DNA from: Pedobacter sp. KBW06
GTDB taxonomy: Bacteria > Bacteroidota > Bacteroidia > Sphingobacteriales > Sphingobacteriaceae
DNA length: 64,000 bases
Direction of reading: 5' to 3'
Assembly: GCF_003852525.1 (NCBI RefSeq)
Contig: NZ_QAJL01000001.1
Location: 482,983 to 546,982, forward strand
Shown here: one piece after another, positions 51,720-60,079 of the stretch
Layout of the letters: every line of letters starts with the position of its first letter
Position numbering within the stretch: the first letter of the stretch is position 1
Notes under the pieces: generated by a model
Databases searched by the model: none
What the model was told of the DNA's origin: nothing
Seen by the model: the letters and a program-made list of their open reading frames with translations, nothing else
Position numbers and translations under genes: made by a program

Positions 51720-54260
51720 ATGGGCATAGAAACGAGCAAAGGATACAAACAGGTAACCAAGTGGCTGAAGCTGAGCAGAAAAAAACCTTTCCGCTTCCAA
51801 ACCGATGCCTGGCAGTATTATGCAGAAGGCTATTGCGGATTGGTAAATGCCCCAACAGGCTTCGGAAAAACATTCTCCCTCTTCCTGGCGGTAGTGATCG
51901 AAGAACTAAACCGCACTGCAGAACAGACTAAAACTGCCTCAAAAAAGAAAAAGAAAGATACCGGACTAAAGCTGATCTGGATTACGCCTTTGCGTGCCCT
52001 GGCAAAAGACCTCGCACGCGCAATGCGGGAAGTCTGCATGGAACTGGAACTGGACTGGCAGGTATCCGTCAGAAACGGAGATACTACTGCCGCAGAAAAG
52101 CTAAAGCAAAAGAAGCAAATGCCCGAAGTATTGATCATCACGCCGGAAAGCATGCATTTACTCCTGGCACAAAAAGATACGGCCGCACATTTTCATCAGC
52201 TGCAATGTATCGTTGCTGATGAATGGCATGAACTGATGGGGAGTAAACGTGGTGTGATGGCTGAACTGGCCATCTCCAGGATCAGGGGAATCGTGCAGGA
52301 AAAACATCCGGAAAGGCTACTCCGGATCTGGGGGATCTCTGCAACGATCGGGAATATGGAACAGGCTTTGGAAGTACTCGTCCCCTATCAGGAAGTCCTT
52401 AAAGTCATCATTAAAGCAGATATTGAAAAGAAAATCACGATCAAATCTATCCTGCCCGACCATATCGATATGCTGCCCTGGGCGGGACATCTCGGACATA
52501 AGCTGGCGCATAAGCTTTTGCCCATCATCCATAAAAGCAAAACCACCCTCATCTTTACAAATACCCGGGGGCAGGCAGAACTATGGTATCAGAACCTGCT
52601 CGTACTGGACGAAAATCTGGCTGGACAAATCGCCATACACCATGGCTCCATTGATTACGAACTGCGAAACTGGATAGAAGATGCATTGCATTCAGGCATC
52701 CTTAAAGCGGTCATCAGTACTTCCTCCCTGGATCTTGGCGTAGATTTCAAACCGGTAGATACAGTGGTACAAATTGGATCACCGAAAGGAGTAGCCCGTT
52801 TTTTACAGCGTGCCGGACGAAGCGGACACTCCCCTCATGAAACCTCTGTCATTTATTTCCTGCCTACCCATGCATTGGAACTGGTGGAAGCCGCAGCCAT
52901 AAAGGAAGCAGCAAAAACCCAGCAGATAGAAAGCAGGGACCCCATCGTCATGGCTTTCGACACTCTGATTCAATATCTCGTCACCCTTGCGGTAGGCGAT
53001 GGCTTTGATGACCATAAAATCTATCTGGAAGTAAAAGAAACCCATGCTTTCAGCGAATTGCTGCCTTCGGAATGGGGATGGATCATGCAATTCATCAGCA
53101 CTGGTGGCGACAGTCTCAGTGCCTATACGGAATTCAGCAAAGTGTTAAAAAAGGATGGGCTCTGGAAAGTGGAAAGCCGCCAGATCGCCATGCGGCACCG
53201 CCTGCATATCGGAACGATCGTAAGCGATCCCATGCTCAAAGTAAAATACCTTGGTGGTGGCTATATCGGAATGGTTGAGGAATCTTTTATCTCGAAAATG
53301 AAACCAGGCAATAGTTTTACCCTGGCAGGAAGGGTCCTGGAATTTATCATGGTCAAAGAGATGACTGCACTGGTTAGGCGCAGTAAATTGAAAAGGGCAA
53401 TTACCCCCAGCTGGATGGGCGGAAGAATCTCGCTCAGTGCCAACCTGGGAAGCATCCTGAGAAAAAAATACAATGAAACGCTGGATAAAAACCATGAAGA
53501 CGAAGAACTGGACATCATCCTCCCTTTGTTTGAGCGACAGGCGAAGGTCTCTCATGTCCCCAAAAGTGATGAATTTCTGATCGAGCTGATCCATACGAAA
53601 GACGGCTACCATTTCTTCGCCTATCCATTTGAAGGCAGACAGGTCCATGAAGTGATGGCTGCCTTAATTGCTTACAGGCTCAGCCGTAAAACCCCGATCA
53701 GCTTCTCTATTGCGATGAACGATTATGGCTTCGAACTCCTGAGTGAATACCCAATTCCCCTGGATGAAGAAAATATTAAAGCCTTGTTTAGCCCTGAAAA
53801 CCTTGGAGAAGATATTGTAGGCAGTATCAATTCCACAGAAATGGCGAAGCGTAAGTTCAGAGACATCGCCTGTATCTCCGGTCTGGTTTTCCAGGGATTC
53901 CCCGGTAAATATACCGCCAACAAGCATTTACAATCTTCTGCAGCATTATTTTTCAATGTTTTTACGGATTACGACAAACATAATTTATTATTGCGCCAGG
54001 CTTATGAGGAGGCTTTCTATCAGCAAATTGAGGAACCAAGGTTGCTTGCAGCATTACAACGCATTCAGCTGAGTAAAATCATCCTGATAAAAGCAGAAAG
54101 TTATACTCCCCTGTGTTTTCCAATCAAGGTAGACAGTTTACGGGAAAACATGAGTACGGAAGAACTGGGACAACGGATCGAAAGGATGACTGCCGAAGCT
54201 AATCAGAAAATGCGTCCGGTCCATATGAAATCAAGAAAAAAGAATGACCATCATCTGTAA
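51720..54260 (+). CDS. Ligase-associated DEXH-box helicase (Lhr-like)
   Basis: An 846-residue superfamily 2 helicase. Walker A is GFGKT at 47-51, motif II is DEWHE (a DEXH variant), and later motifs are SATIG, STSSLDLGVDF and QRAGRSGH. The C-terminal 350 residues hold the winged-helix and Lhr-type extension. It corresponds to TIGR04121, encoded with ATP-dependent ligase. It should unwind DNA for repair. The stop overlaps the next gene by 17 bp, pointing to translational coupling. Confidence 0.93.
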   Translation: MGIETSKGYKQVTKWLKLSRKKPFRFQTDAWQYYAEGYCGLVNAPTGFGKTFSLFLAVVIEELNRTAEQTKTASKKKKKDTGLKLIWITPLRALAKDLARAMREVCMELELDWQVSVRNGDTTAAEKLKQKKQMPEVLIITPESMHLLLAQKDTAAHFHQLQCIVADEWHELMGSKRGVMAELAISRIRGIVQEKHPERLLRIWGISATIGNMEQALEVLVPYQEVLKVIIKADIEKKITIKSILPDHIDMLPWAGHLGHKLAHKLLPIIHKSKTTLIFTNTRGQAELWYQNLLVLDENLAGQIAIHHGSIDYELRNWIEDALHSGILKAVISTSSLDLGVDFKPVDTVVQIGSPKGVARFLQRAGRSGHSPHETSVIYFLPTHALELVEAAAIKEAAKTQQIESRDPIVMAFDTLIQYLVTLAVGDGFDDHKIYLEVKETHAFSELLPSEWGWIMQFISTGGDSLSAYTEFSKVLKKDGLWKVESRQIAMRHRLHIGTIVSDPMLKVKYLGGGYIGMVEESFISKMKPGNSFTLAGRVLEFIMVKEMTALVRRSKLKRAITPSWMGGRISLSANLGSILRKKYNETLDKNHEDEELDIILPLFERQAKVSHVPKSDEFLIELIHTKDGYHFFAYPFEGRQVHEVMAALIAYRLSRKTPISFSIAMNDYGFELLSEYPIPLDEENIKALFSPENLGEDIVGSINSTEMAKRKFRDIACISGLVFQGFPGKYTANKHLQSSAALFFNVFTDYDKHNLLLRQAYEEAFYQQIEEPRLLAALQRIQLSKIILIKAESYTPLCFPIKVDSLRENMSTEELGQRIERMTAEANQKMRPVHMKSRKKNDHHL

Positions 54261-54879
54261 AGAAGAAGAATTGATATTGAATAAAGAAAGGTCCATCTAC
54301 TGGGCAGCTCAAAAGATGCTGATCATCAGTGATCTCCATATCGGTAAATCGGCACATTTCCGTAAACACGGGATCCAGGTCCCTTCGGGCGTTGGAGAGG
54401 GCGACCTCCAAAGGCTGGCGAGGTTAATCGATCTTTATGATCCGCAAACATTACTCATCACCGGAGATATGTTTCACCATAAAAGCAATAGTGAGGTAGC
54501 CGTATTCTCAGAATGGAGAAAGGAATTCAGTCAGCTAAGATTTCAGCTGATCAAGGGTAACCATGATCAGTTACGTCCGGTGGAATATGCGTCCTTAAAT
54601 ATTGAACTGATCCAAAAAGAGCTGATTTGTGCTCCCTTCCGTTTTATCCATGAAAAGCCGGAATCAACCGATACTACGTATACGATTTCCGGTCATATCC
54701 ACCCGGGAGTTACCCTGTATGGAAAAGCAAGACAACGGTTAAACTTCCCTTGTTTTTATTTTGGAGAAAACAATGCGATACTCCCTGCATTTAGTGCATT
54801 TACAGGATTGAGCAGGATCCAGCCGCAAAAGAATGACCGCTTTTATGCGATCACTCCTTCCGGTGTTGTTGCGGTTTAG
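54244..54879 (+). CDS. pdeM: Ligase-associated metallophosphoesterase (PdeM-like)
   Basis: A calcineurin-like phosphoesterase of 211 residues. Metal motifs are in order: ISDLHIG with Asp and His, ITGDMFHH, KGNHDQ and SGHIHPG. It matches the predicted endonuclease PdeM (TIGR04123 type) of the ligase-associated DNA damage response set. The ATG lies inside the 3' end of the helicase gene. It is the last gene of the four-gene operon; the minus-strand gene starting the next group ends 13 bp later. Confidence 0.9.
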   Translation: MTIICKEEELILNKERSIYWAAQKMLIISDLHIGKSAHFRKHGIQVPSGVGEGDLQRLARLIDLYDPQTLLITGDMFHHKSNSEVAVFSEWRKEFSQLRFQLIKGNHDQLRPVEYASLNIELIQKELICAPFRFIHEKPESTDTTYTISGHIHPGVTLYGKARQRLNFPCFYFGENNAILPAFSAFTGLSRIQPQKNDRFYAITPSGVVAV

Positions 54880-54892
54880 CTGGCGCTAAGCA

Positions 54893-55522
54893 TTAGTTGA
54901 CTGCAGGAACAGCAATTCCGGTCTGCAAAGCCAGGCCCTGCATCCAGTCACTAAACATGTCCTGCTCTATTTTGATGACCAGATTGGCATGTTCTTCCCA
55001 ATCCGGAGAAAAAGTTTTCAGCTGATTCAGCATTTCTTCCAAATGCCCTTCTTCTTCCAGTATAATAGACTTGACATTGACTTTGCTTCCCGCCTGGGTC
55101 AATACATCCTGATAAATCGGATACAGCTCGTCTGCACGAACTTCAATGGCATAAGTCACAAACAAATAGGCACCAAATTTCAATTCATAACCTGTTAAAT
55201 TGAAATGCTGTTTCAGGTAACGGCAAACGGCAACATCCAGTGCGTTTAAATAAAATTTGGTATGGTTGGGCGCCAGCAGCTCTTCATTTGTATAGGTTTT
55301 ACACAAATCGCCATCCAGCTTATCCAGTTGTTTTTTTAAATAATAGGCATGGCGGTGTTCTTCTGCCGCATGTTTCAGGATGATCAGGTTCACCTGCTCT
55401 TTATGTTCCGAGGCAGAGATCTTTTTTGCGCCGGCATTCTCCATGTACGACAAGGTATTTAACCATTTGGCATGCAATTGGTTATCACTCACTATATTTT
55501 CCAGGATTGCTTTAATTTCCAT
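54893..55522 (-). CDS. Ferritin-like helical protein linked to bioA, unknown function
   Basis: 209 residues, all-helical, no signal. Two ExxH motifs, Glu55-x2-His58 in EEHRH and Glu157-x2-His160 in EEEGH, plus acidic residues near 127-132 (EVRADE), give the pattern of a ferritin-like di-metal four-helix protein. Its start is 1 bp from the end of bioA and it is the last gene of a tightly packed four-gene run. I cannot assign a reaction. Options include a di-iron oxygenase acting in or near biotin synthesis, a metal-handling protein, or an unrelated passenger. Confidence 0.65.
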   Translation of the reverse strand: MEIKAILENIVSDNQLHAKWLNTLSYMENAGAKKISASEHKEQVNLIILKHAAEEHRHAYYLKKQLDKLDGDLCKTYTNEELLAPNHTKFYLNALDVAVCRYLKQHFNLTGYELKFGAYLFVTYAIEVRADELYPIYQDVLTQAGSKVNVKSIILEEEGHLEEMLNQLKTFSPDWEEHANLVIKIEQDMFSDWMQGLALQTGIAVPAVN

Positions 55523-55523
55523 G

Positions 55524-56792
55524 TTAGATATCGTTTAATGCTTGATGAATAGTTTGGTAAATGTACTCCAGATCTTCATCACTAATGATATAAGGAGGCA
55601 AAATATATAGAATATTGCCCAGAGGCCTCAAAATGATCCCCCGTTCTAAAAAGTAAAGGTACAACTGATTTCTGAGCCCGCTTAAATAAGAAGTATCGTT
55701 TCCGGTTTCCCATTCCAGCACCAGGATCGTGCCTTTCTGACGTACATCACGCACTTTAGGATGATCTTTTATTTCTGCTGCAAAAGTTTCATTTTTAGCT
55801 TTTATCCGCTGAATATTGGCCATCGTTTCCGGTTTCAGCAGGATGTCCATACTGGCAAGAGAAGCGGCACAGGCTACCGGATTTGCAGTAAATGAATGTC
55901 CATGATACAGGGTCTTCAGCTTATCATCACTTAAAAAAGCATCGAAGATCTTTTGATTACAGGTCGTGACTCCCAATGGCATCGTGCCTCCGGTAAGTCC
56001 TTTTGACAAACAAAAAATATCTGGTTTTGCCTGCAATGTTTCACAGGCAAAATACGTCCCTGTACGGCCAAAGCCAGTCATCACTTCATCAGCAATGGTC
56101 AGGATTCCGTGTTTCTGACAGGTTTCCATCAGCTGGTCCAGGTATTCCCCTTCGTACATCAGCATCCCTCCTGCTCCAAGTACCATCGGTTCAAAGATGA
56201 AACAGGCCACCTCATTACTCAGGTAATTGATTTTCGATTTCAGTTGTTCTATGTTCTTTTCCGTAGGAAGGTCGATGAACTCCACATCAAACAACATGGA
56301 ATTAAAAGGATCTGTAAAAATACTACGTCCGCTCACAGACATGGCACCAAAGGTATCACCATGATAGGCTTCCTTAAAAGCGATGATCTTTGTCCGCCCT
56401 TTATGGCCTGTATTTGACCAGAACTGAAGGCACATCTTCAAAGCAACCTCTACCGCAGTAGAGCCGTTATCGGTATAAAAAACCTTTTCCTGATCACCGG
56501 GAAGTAATTCCAGCAAACGTTCTGCAAGCCGGACTGCAGGCTCATGCGTAAATCCGGCAAAGATCACATGCTCGAGTACACTCAGCTGTTCTGCTACCTT
56601 TTTCGCAATGTGCGGATGGGCATGTCCATGGATATTTACCCACCAGCTGGACACTGCATCTATATATTTCTTCCCATCTTCGTCAAACAGGTATACCCCT
56701 TCTCCCCTGACAACGGGAATATGTGGCAGGGCATTCTTCATTTGCGTATAGGGATGCCAGATTACTTTCTGATCTCGTTCTGTTAAACTCAT
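55524..56792 (-). CDS. bioA: Adenosylmethionine-8-amino-7-oxononanoate aminotransferase
   Basis: Class III aminotransferase of biotin synthesis (KAPA to DAPA, using S-adenosylmethionine as amino donor). 422 residues with PLP Lys264 in LSKGLTGG, the cofactor Asp in ADEVMTGFGRTG, and BioA-specific HPYTQM and SSWWVNIHGHAHP near the N-terminus. No other bio gene is in the window, so the pathway must be completed elsewhere. Overlaps the NUDIX gene by 4 bases and abuts the ferritin-like gene. Confidence 0.93.
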   Translation of the reverse strand: MSLTERDQKVIWHPYTQMKNALPHIPVVRGEGVYLFDEDGKKYIDAVSSWWVNIHGHAHPHIAKKVAEQLSVLEHVIFAGFTHEPAVRLAERLLELLPGDQEKVFYTDNGSTAVEVALKMCLQFWSNTGHKGRTKIIAFKEAYHGDTFGAMSVSGRSIFTDPFNSMLFDVEFIDLPTEKNIEQLKSKINYLSNEVACFIFEPMVLGAGGMLMYEGEYLDQLMETCQKHGILTIADEVMTGFGRTGTYFACETLQAKPDIFCLSKGLTGGTMPLGVTTCNQKIFDAFLSDDKLKTLYHGHSFTANPVACAASLASMDILLKPETMANIQRIKAKNETFAAEIKDHPKVRDVRQKGTILVLEWETGNDTSYLSGLRNQLYLYFLERGIILRPLGNILYILPPYIISDEDLEYIYQTIHQALNDI

Positions 56793-57229
56793 GTTGTTTG
56801 TTTAATGGTCAGCAGTTCTACCACTGTCTGATCCGTTTTAAAGGTCACATCCTCCATTTTAAGTGCTGCAAGGTCTATCCATCGAAAGGACTGCAGGCTA
56901 TCTCCGTCAAAATCAAAAACCTTTGATTTGAAGTTCAGCTGCAAAGGATGAACTGCCTTTACGAGGTAGTAGATGCTTAAAATCTGGCTGTCATTAAAAG
57001 AAGATTTTTCGTAAAAATCAGTGGTATAAAAGTGTTCAAGAACTTCAATTTCTGCATTACATTCTTCCATAAACTCTCTTTTCAGCGCATCAATCAGGCC
57101 TTCTCCCAATTCCAGTCCGCCGCCGGGAAATTTACTAAAAATCTTCCCCCCCGACTGCTCGTCACTAATCAGTACCTGTTGGTCCTCATTAATCAGAAGG
57201 CCGTATACCCTTACATTAAAATAGCTCAT
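56789..57229 (-). CDS. NUDIX hydrolase with variant Nudix box
   Basis: 146 residues. The Nudix box reads GGLELGEGLIDALKREFMEE and keeps the G-x5-E, RE and EE positions. The usual glycine after the EE pair is replaced by asparagine (EECNAEIEV). Such hydrolases cleave nucleoside diphosphate-linked substrates; the specific one is unknown. The start overlaps the CDF transporter gene by 4 bases and the end overlaps bioA by 4 bases. Confidence 0.88.
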   Translation of the reverse strand: MSYFNVRVYGLLINEDQQVLISDEQSGGKIFSKFPGGGLELGEGLIDALKREFMEECNAEIEVLEHFYTTDFYEKSSFNDSQILSIYYLVKAVHPLQLNFKSKVFDFDGDSLQSFRWIDLAALKMEDVTFKTDQTVVELLTIKQTT

Positions 57230-58221
57230 TGGAAATGTTTTTTGTTTTTAGTAGCATTCTCTACCGTCCAGGAAATTTCTTTATTAAAAGGCTCCTTTCT
57301 GACATGGCAGTCCTTCATATTGCAATAATTGCAACATTCCGGCAGACAAGGATCGGCATGAATAAATAGTTCTGTTTTATGTTCTGCCTTTCCATTGATC
57401 AATTTATCGATATCAGAGATTTCCTGATGGACTTTAACAAGATCAAAATAATAAGGCAGGGTAATGTGACAATCAATATGAAGGTCTGCTCCATACTGCT
57501 GTGCACGAAGGTTGTGTACATCAATCCAGGCATCATGCCTGTTCTCCTGCAAAATGCAGACAATATCCTTTACCAGTTCTACATTGCTTTCGTCCATCAA
57601 TCCTCCGACAGAGCGTCTGGTGAGCTTATATCCATTATAAATGATGTATAATCCCAGCAAAATAGAGATCACACTGTCCAGCCAGTAGATTTTGGTCAAC
57701 TGAATGAGGACAATTCCTACCACAAGTCCGGCACTGGTGATCGCGTCGGTCATGAGGTGTTTTCCGTCTGCTTCCAATGTAATGGAACGGTGTTTCTTCC
57801 CGGTATTGATCAGGTAAAAACCGACAAGCAAATTGATGAGCCCGGTAGCGCCGATAATCGTTGCTCCCTCAAATAACTGACTGATCACCTTTGGAAATAA
57901 AAGATCATAACCAGATTTAAAGACAATGATTAGTCCTGCTAAAGCAATCAGGACTCCTTCCACAAAAGCGGAGAAAAATTCGACCTTACCGTGGCCATAA
58001 GGATGGTTTTCATCTTTCGGTAAAGTTGCCAGGTAAATGCTGTAAAATGCAAAGCCACTGGCCAGTACATTTACAATACTCTCCGCGGCATCGGTAAGTA
58101 TGGCATTTGAGTGTGTCATGAAATATGCCGCAAATTTTGCAAGCATTAACACTACACTAATGCACAGGGAAACGAGTATGGCTTTTTTCTGAGGTAACAA
58201 TTGGCAGAGTTTAGCTGTCAA
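57226..58221 (-). CDS. Cation diffusion facilitator family transporter
   Basis: A membrane metal/proton antiporter of 331 residues. About six helices include the metal site in TM2 (HSNAILTDAAESIVN) and a second one in TM5 (HLMTDAITSAGLV). The C-terminal cytoplasmic domain (VHNLRAQQYGADLHIDCHITLPY) is followed by a His/Cys-rich tail (HADPCLPECCNYC) that may bind metal. Likely substrates are Zn, Fe or Mn. It is the first gene of a four-gene operon that also contains bioA. Confidence 0.92.
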   Translation of the reverse strand: MTAKLCQLLPQKKAILVSLCISVVLMLAKFAAYFMTHSNAILTDAAESIVNVLASGFAFYSIYLATLPKDENHPYGHGKVEFFSAFVEGVLIALAGLIIVFKSGYDLLFPKVISQLFEGATIIGATGLINLLVGFYLINTGKKHRSITLEADGKHLMTDAITSAGLVVGIVLIQLTKIYWLDSVISILLGLYIIYNGYKLTRRSVGGLMDESNVELVKDIVCILQENRHDAWIDVHNLRAQQYGADLHIDCHITLPYYFDLVKVHQEISDIDKLINGKAEHKTELFIHADPCLPECCNYCNMKDCHVRKEPFNKEISWTVENATKNKKHFQ

Positions 58222-58288
58222 AAGTACATTTTAACAAGGAAATTATATTAAAAAGTATTTTTTTTAGTTTATAATTCGGTTAGGTTTC

Positions 58289-58332
58289 TATATTTGCTAT
58301 CTCACAAAATTATATTTGCTTGCGCACAAATT
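58289..58332 (+). promoter_or_regulatory. Duplicated promoter box upstream of the aminotransferase
   Basis: Two perfect TATATTTG boxes (58289-58296 and 58311-58318) are the first parts of a 22-bp tandem duplication (18 of 22 bases equal) that ends 3 bp before the ATG. From these boxes transcription would start about 30 or 10 bases before the ATG. Confidence 0.5.
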
Positions 58333-58335
58333 ATT

Positions 58336-59529
58336 ATGACATTTTTATCCAAAAGAATCAATAACCTTTCAGAGTCACAGACCATTAAAATGGCTAAGTT
58401 AGGCAGAGAACTATCCGCAAAAGGGATAGATGTAATCAATCTGAGCTTTGGTGAGCCGGATTTCTTCACGCCTGAATTTGTTAAGGAAGCAGCGAAGACC
58501 GCTGTAGACGAAAACTACTCGTACTATACGCCTGTATCAGGATATCCTGAATTGCGTAAGGCGATTGCCGAAAAATTATTGAGAGAAAATGGATTGAGCT
58601 ATAGCTTCGATCAGATTGTGGTGTCTACAGGTGCCAAACAATCCTTAGCCAATGCTGTAATGTGTCTGGTAAACCCTGGGGAAGAGGTGATTGTACCCAC
58701 TCCATACTGGGTTTCTTATTCTGAAATGATCAAACTTGCAGAAGGAGAAACTGTATTTATCAATGCCACAGTAGAAAACAACTTTAAAATCACAGGTGCA
58801 CAATTAGAAGCAGCCATCACCCCAAAAACAAAGGTGTTCATGTTCTCTTCTCCTTGTAACCCTACCGGATCAGTATACAGCAAAGAAGAACTTGCAGACC
58901 TGGTTGCTGTATTCGAAAAATATCCAAACATCTACATCATCTCCGACGAAATTTATGAGCACATCAACTTTGTAGGCAAACATGCTTCCATCGCTGAATT
59001 TGACTCTATAAAAGACAGAGTGGTCCTGATCAACGGATTTTCAAAATCCTATGCAATGACCGGATGGCGTGTAGGTTATATGGCTGCCAATAAAGAGCTT
59101 TCCAATGCCTGCGACAAAATGCAGGGTCAAATCACTTCAGGAACTTCTTCTATCGCTCAACGTGCAGCTTTAGCAGCTTACCAGGGTGGATTAGAAACTG
59201 TAAATGCAATGGTTCAGGAATTCAAAAGCCGTAGAGACATCGTTTATGCTTTATTGAAAGAAATCCCTAACATCAAAGTAAACCTTCCTGACGGAGCGTT
59301 CTATTTCTTCCCTGAAGTAAAAGCTTACTTCGGTACCAGTACTGGTGATTACAAAATCAACAATGCAGAAGACCTTTGCCTTTATCTGTTGAACGAAGCT
59401 CATGTATCGACCGTTACCGGCGAGGCTTTTGGAAACGAAGATTGTATCAGAATTTCTTATGCTGCTGCTGAAGATAAATTGAGAGATGCCGTTTCAAGAA
59501 TCAAAGCTGCTTTAGAAAAATTAAGCTAG
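58336..59529 (+). CDS. aspC: Aspartate aminotransferase (class I/II)
   Basis: 397 residues from the ATG at 58336; the longer open frame to 58294 would cover the promoter repeats. PLP lysine is Lys237 in GFSKSYAMTGWR. Other markers are the FGEPDF region, the VSTGAKQSL segment, SSPCNPTG and ISDEIYEH. The protein fits bacterial aspartate aminotransferase subgroup Ib, linking aspartate and glutamate metabolism. It is a single gene with a strong terminator after it. Confidence 0.92.
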   Translation: MTFLSKRINNLSESQTIKMAKLGRELSAKGIDVINLSFGEPDFFTPEFVKEAAKTAVDENYSYYTPVSGYPELRKAIAEKLLRENGLSYSFDQIVVSTGAKQSLANAVMCLVNPGEEVIVPTPYWVSYSEMIKLAEGETVFINATVENNFKITGAQLEAAITPKTKVFMFSSPCNPTGSVYSKEELADLVAVFEKYPNIYIISDEIYEHINFVGKHASIAEFDSIKDRVVLINGFSKSYAMTGWRVGYMAANKELSNACDKMQGQITSGTSSIAQRAALAAYQGGLETVNAMVQEFKSRRDIVYALLKEIPNIKVNLPDGAFYFFPEVKAYFGTSTGDYKINNAEDLCLYLLNEAHVSTVTGEAFGNEDCIRISYAAAEDKLRDAVSRIKAALEKLS

Positions 59530-59548
59530 TTATTACATTAACATATCG

Positions 59549-59586
59549 AAAAGGCGGGTTTCTTTAAAGGAACCCGCCTTTTTTAT
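59549..59586 (+). terminator. Terminator after the aminotransferase gene
   Basis: Stem AAGGCGGGTT/AACCCGCCTT with a 10-nt loop and a T6 run. Confidence 0.88.
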
Positions 59587-59625
59587 TTATCTGTCGCTGT
59601 TTATTTGCGATGTCAGGTCTCTTAA

Positions 59626-59724
59626 GAGAATTGCTGCATCGTTTATTCCTGCCAGAGAATTGGCGTATCAGTGATTTCCTTCCGGAGAATTGGTATATCA
59701 GTAATTCCCTGCCAGAGAAATTAA
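59626..59724 (+). repeat. 30-bp tandem repeat, about 3.3 copies
   Basis: Units start at 59626, 59655, 59685 and 59715 (29, 30, 30 and a partial copy), each beginning GAGAATTG or a close variant, with ATCAGT-ATT in the middle. The length is a multiple of three, so both strands show 10-residue repeats in open frames (LPENW on plus, QFSGR on minus), but no credible gene contains them. It lies in the gene-free region 59530-60079. Confidence 0.75.
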
Positions 59725-59957
59725 GTGCTAATAAAAATATCCATCTCCTTTTCATCCCCGAATCTTTGCTGAAGGGCAAATATTCGAATGTCTTCAAAGC
59801 AAATGGACATTTTTATTTAAATAATGATTGCTCCATCGCATGATGCAAAAAAACTACCGCTTAAAAACCGCAGGAAAGCAAGCAAAAATAAAAAACCAAC
59901 TCAGCTACACGGGTCGAGGCTCGTCGGTGGAGCGAGTAATAAATCCGTGCAATATTT

Positions 59958-60063
59958 CTTCAATAAAAAAAGAGCGTGTTCAGAAAAGGCATAGAAAATT
60001 TTGCCGCCCTTCAGCGTGCAAAAGATTTCAGCCTTTGAAGAATATGCTCTTTTTTTATTGAAG
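59958..60063. repeat. 106-bp folded palindrome (MITE-like, structured RNA or complex terminator)
   Basis: Perfect 18-bp terminal arms (59958-59975 and 60046-60063) enclose nested pairs: AAAGGC/GCCTTT, GAAA/TTTC, TTTTGC/GCAAAA and CGC/GCG, with apical loop CCTTCA. The whole segment can fold as one rod. The A7/T7 runs in the outer arms would also let it end transcripts from the minus-strand permease gene, which stops at 60080. Confidence 0.65.
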
Positions 60064-60079
60064 AGTGAGTAAGATTTCG

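Noticed and set aside
59626..59724. CRISPR array
   Set aside because: The 30-bp units are directly adjacent with no spacers, and no cas genes are near.
59564..60061. Three open frames of 77 codons in the gap after the aminotransferase
   Set aside because: They cover the terminator, tandem repeats and palindrome, lack credible starts and have no protein-like composition.
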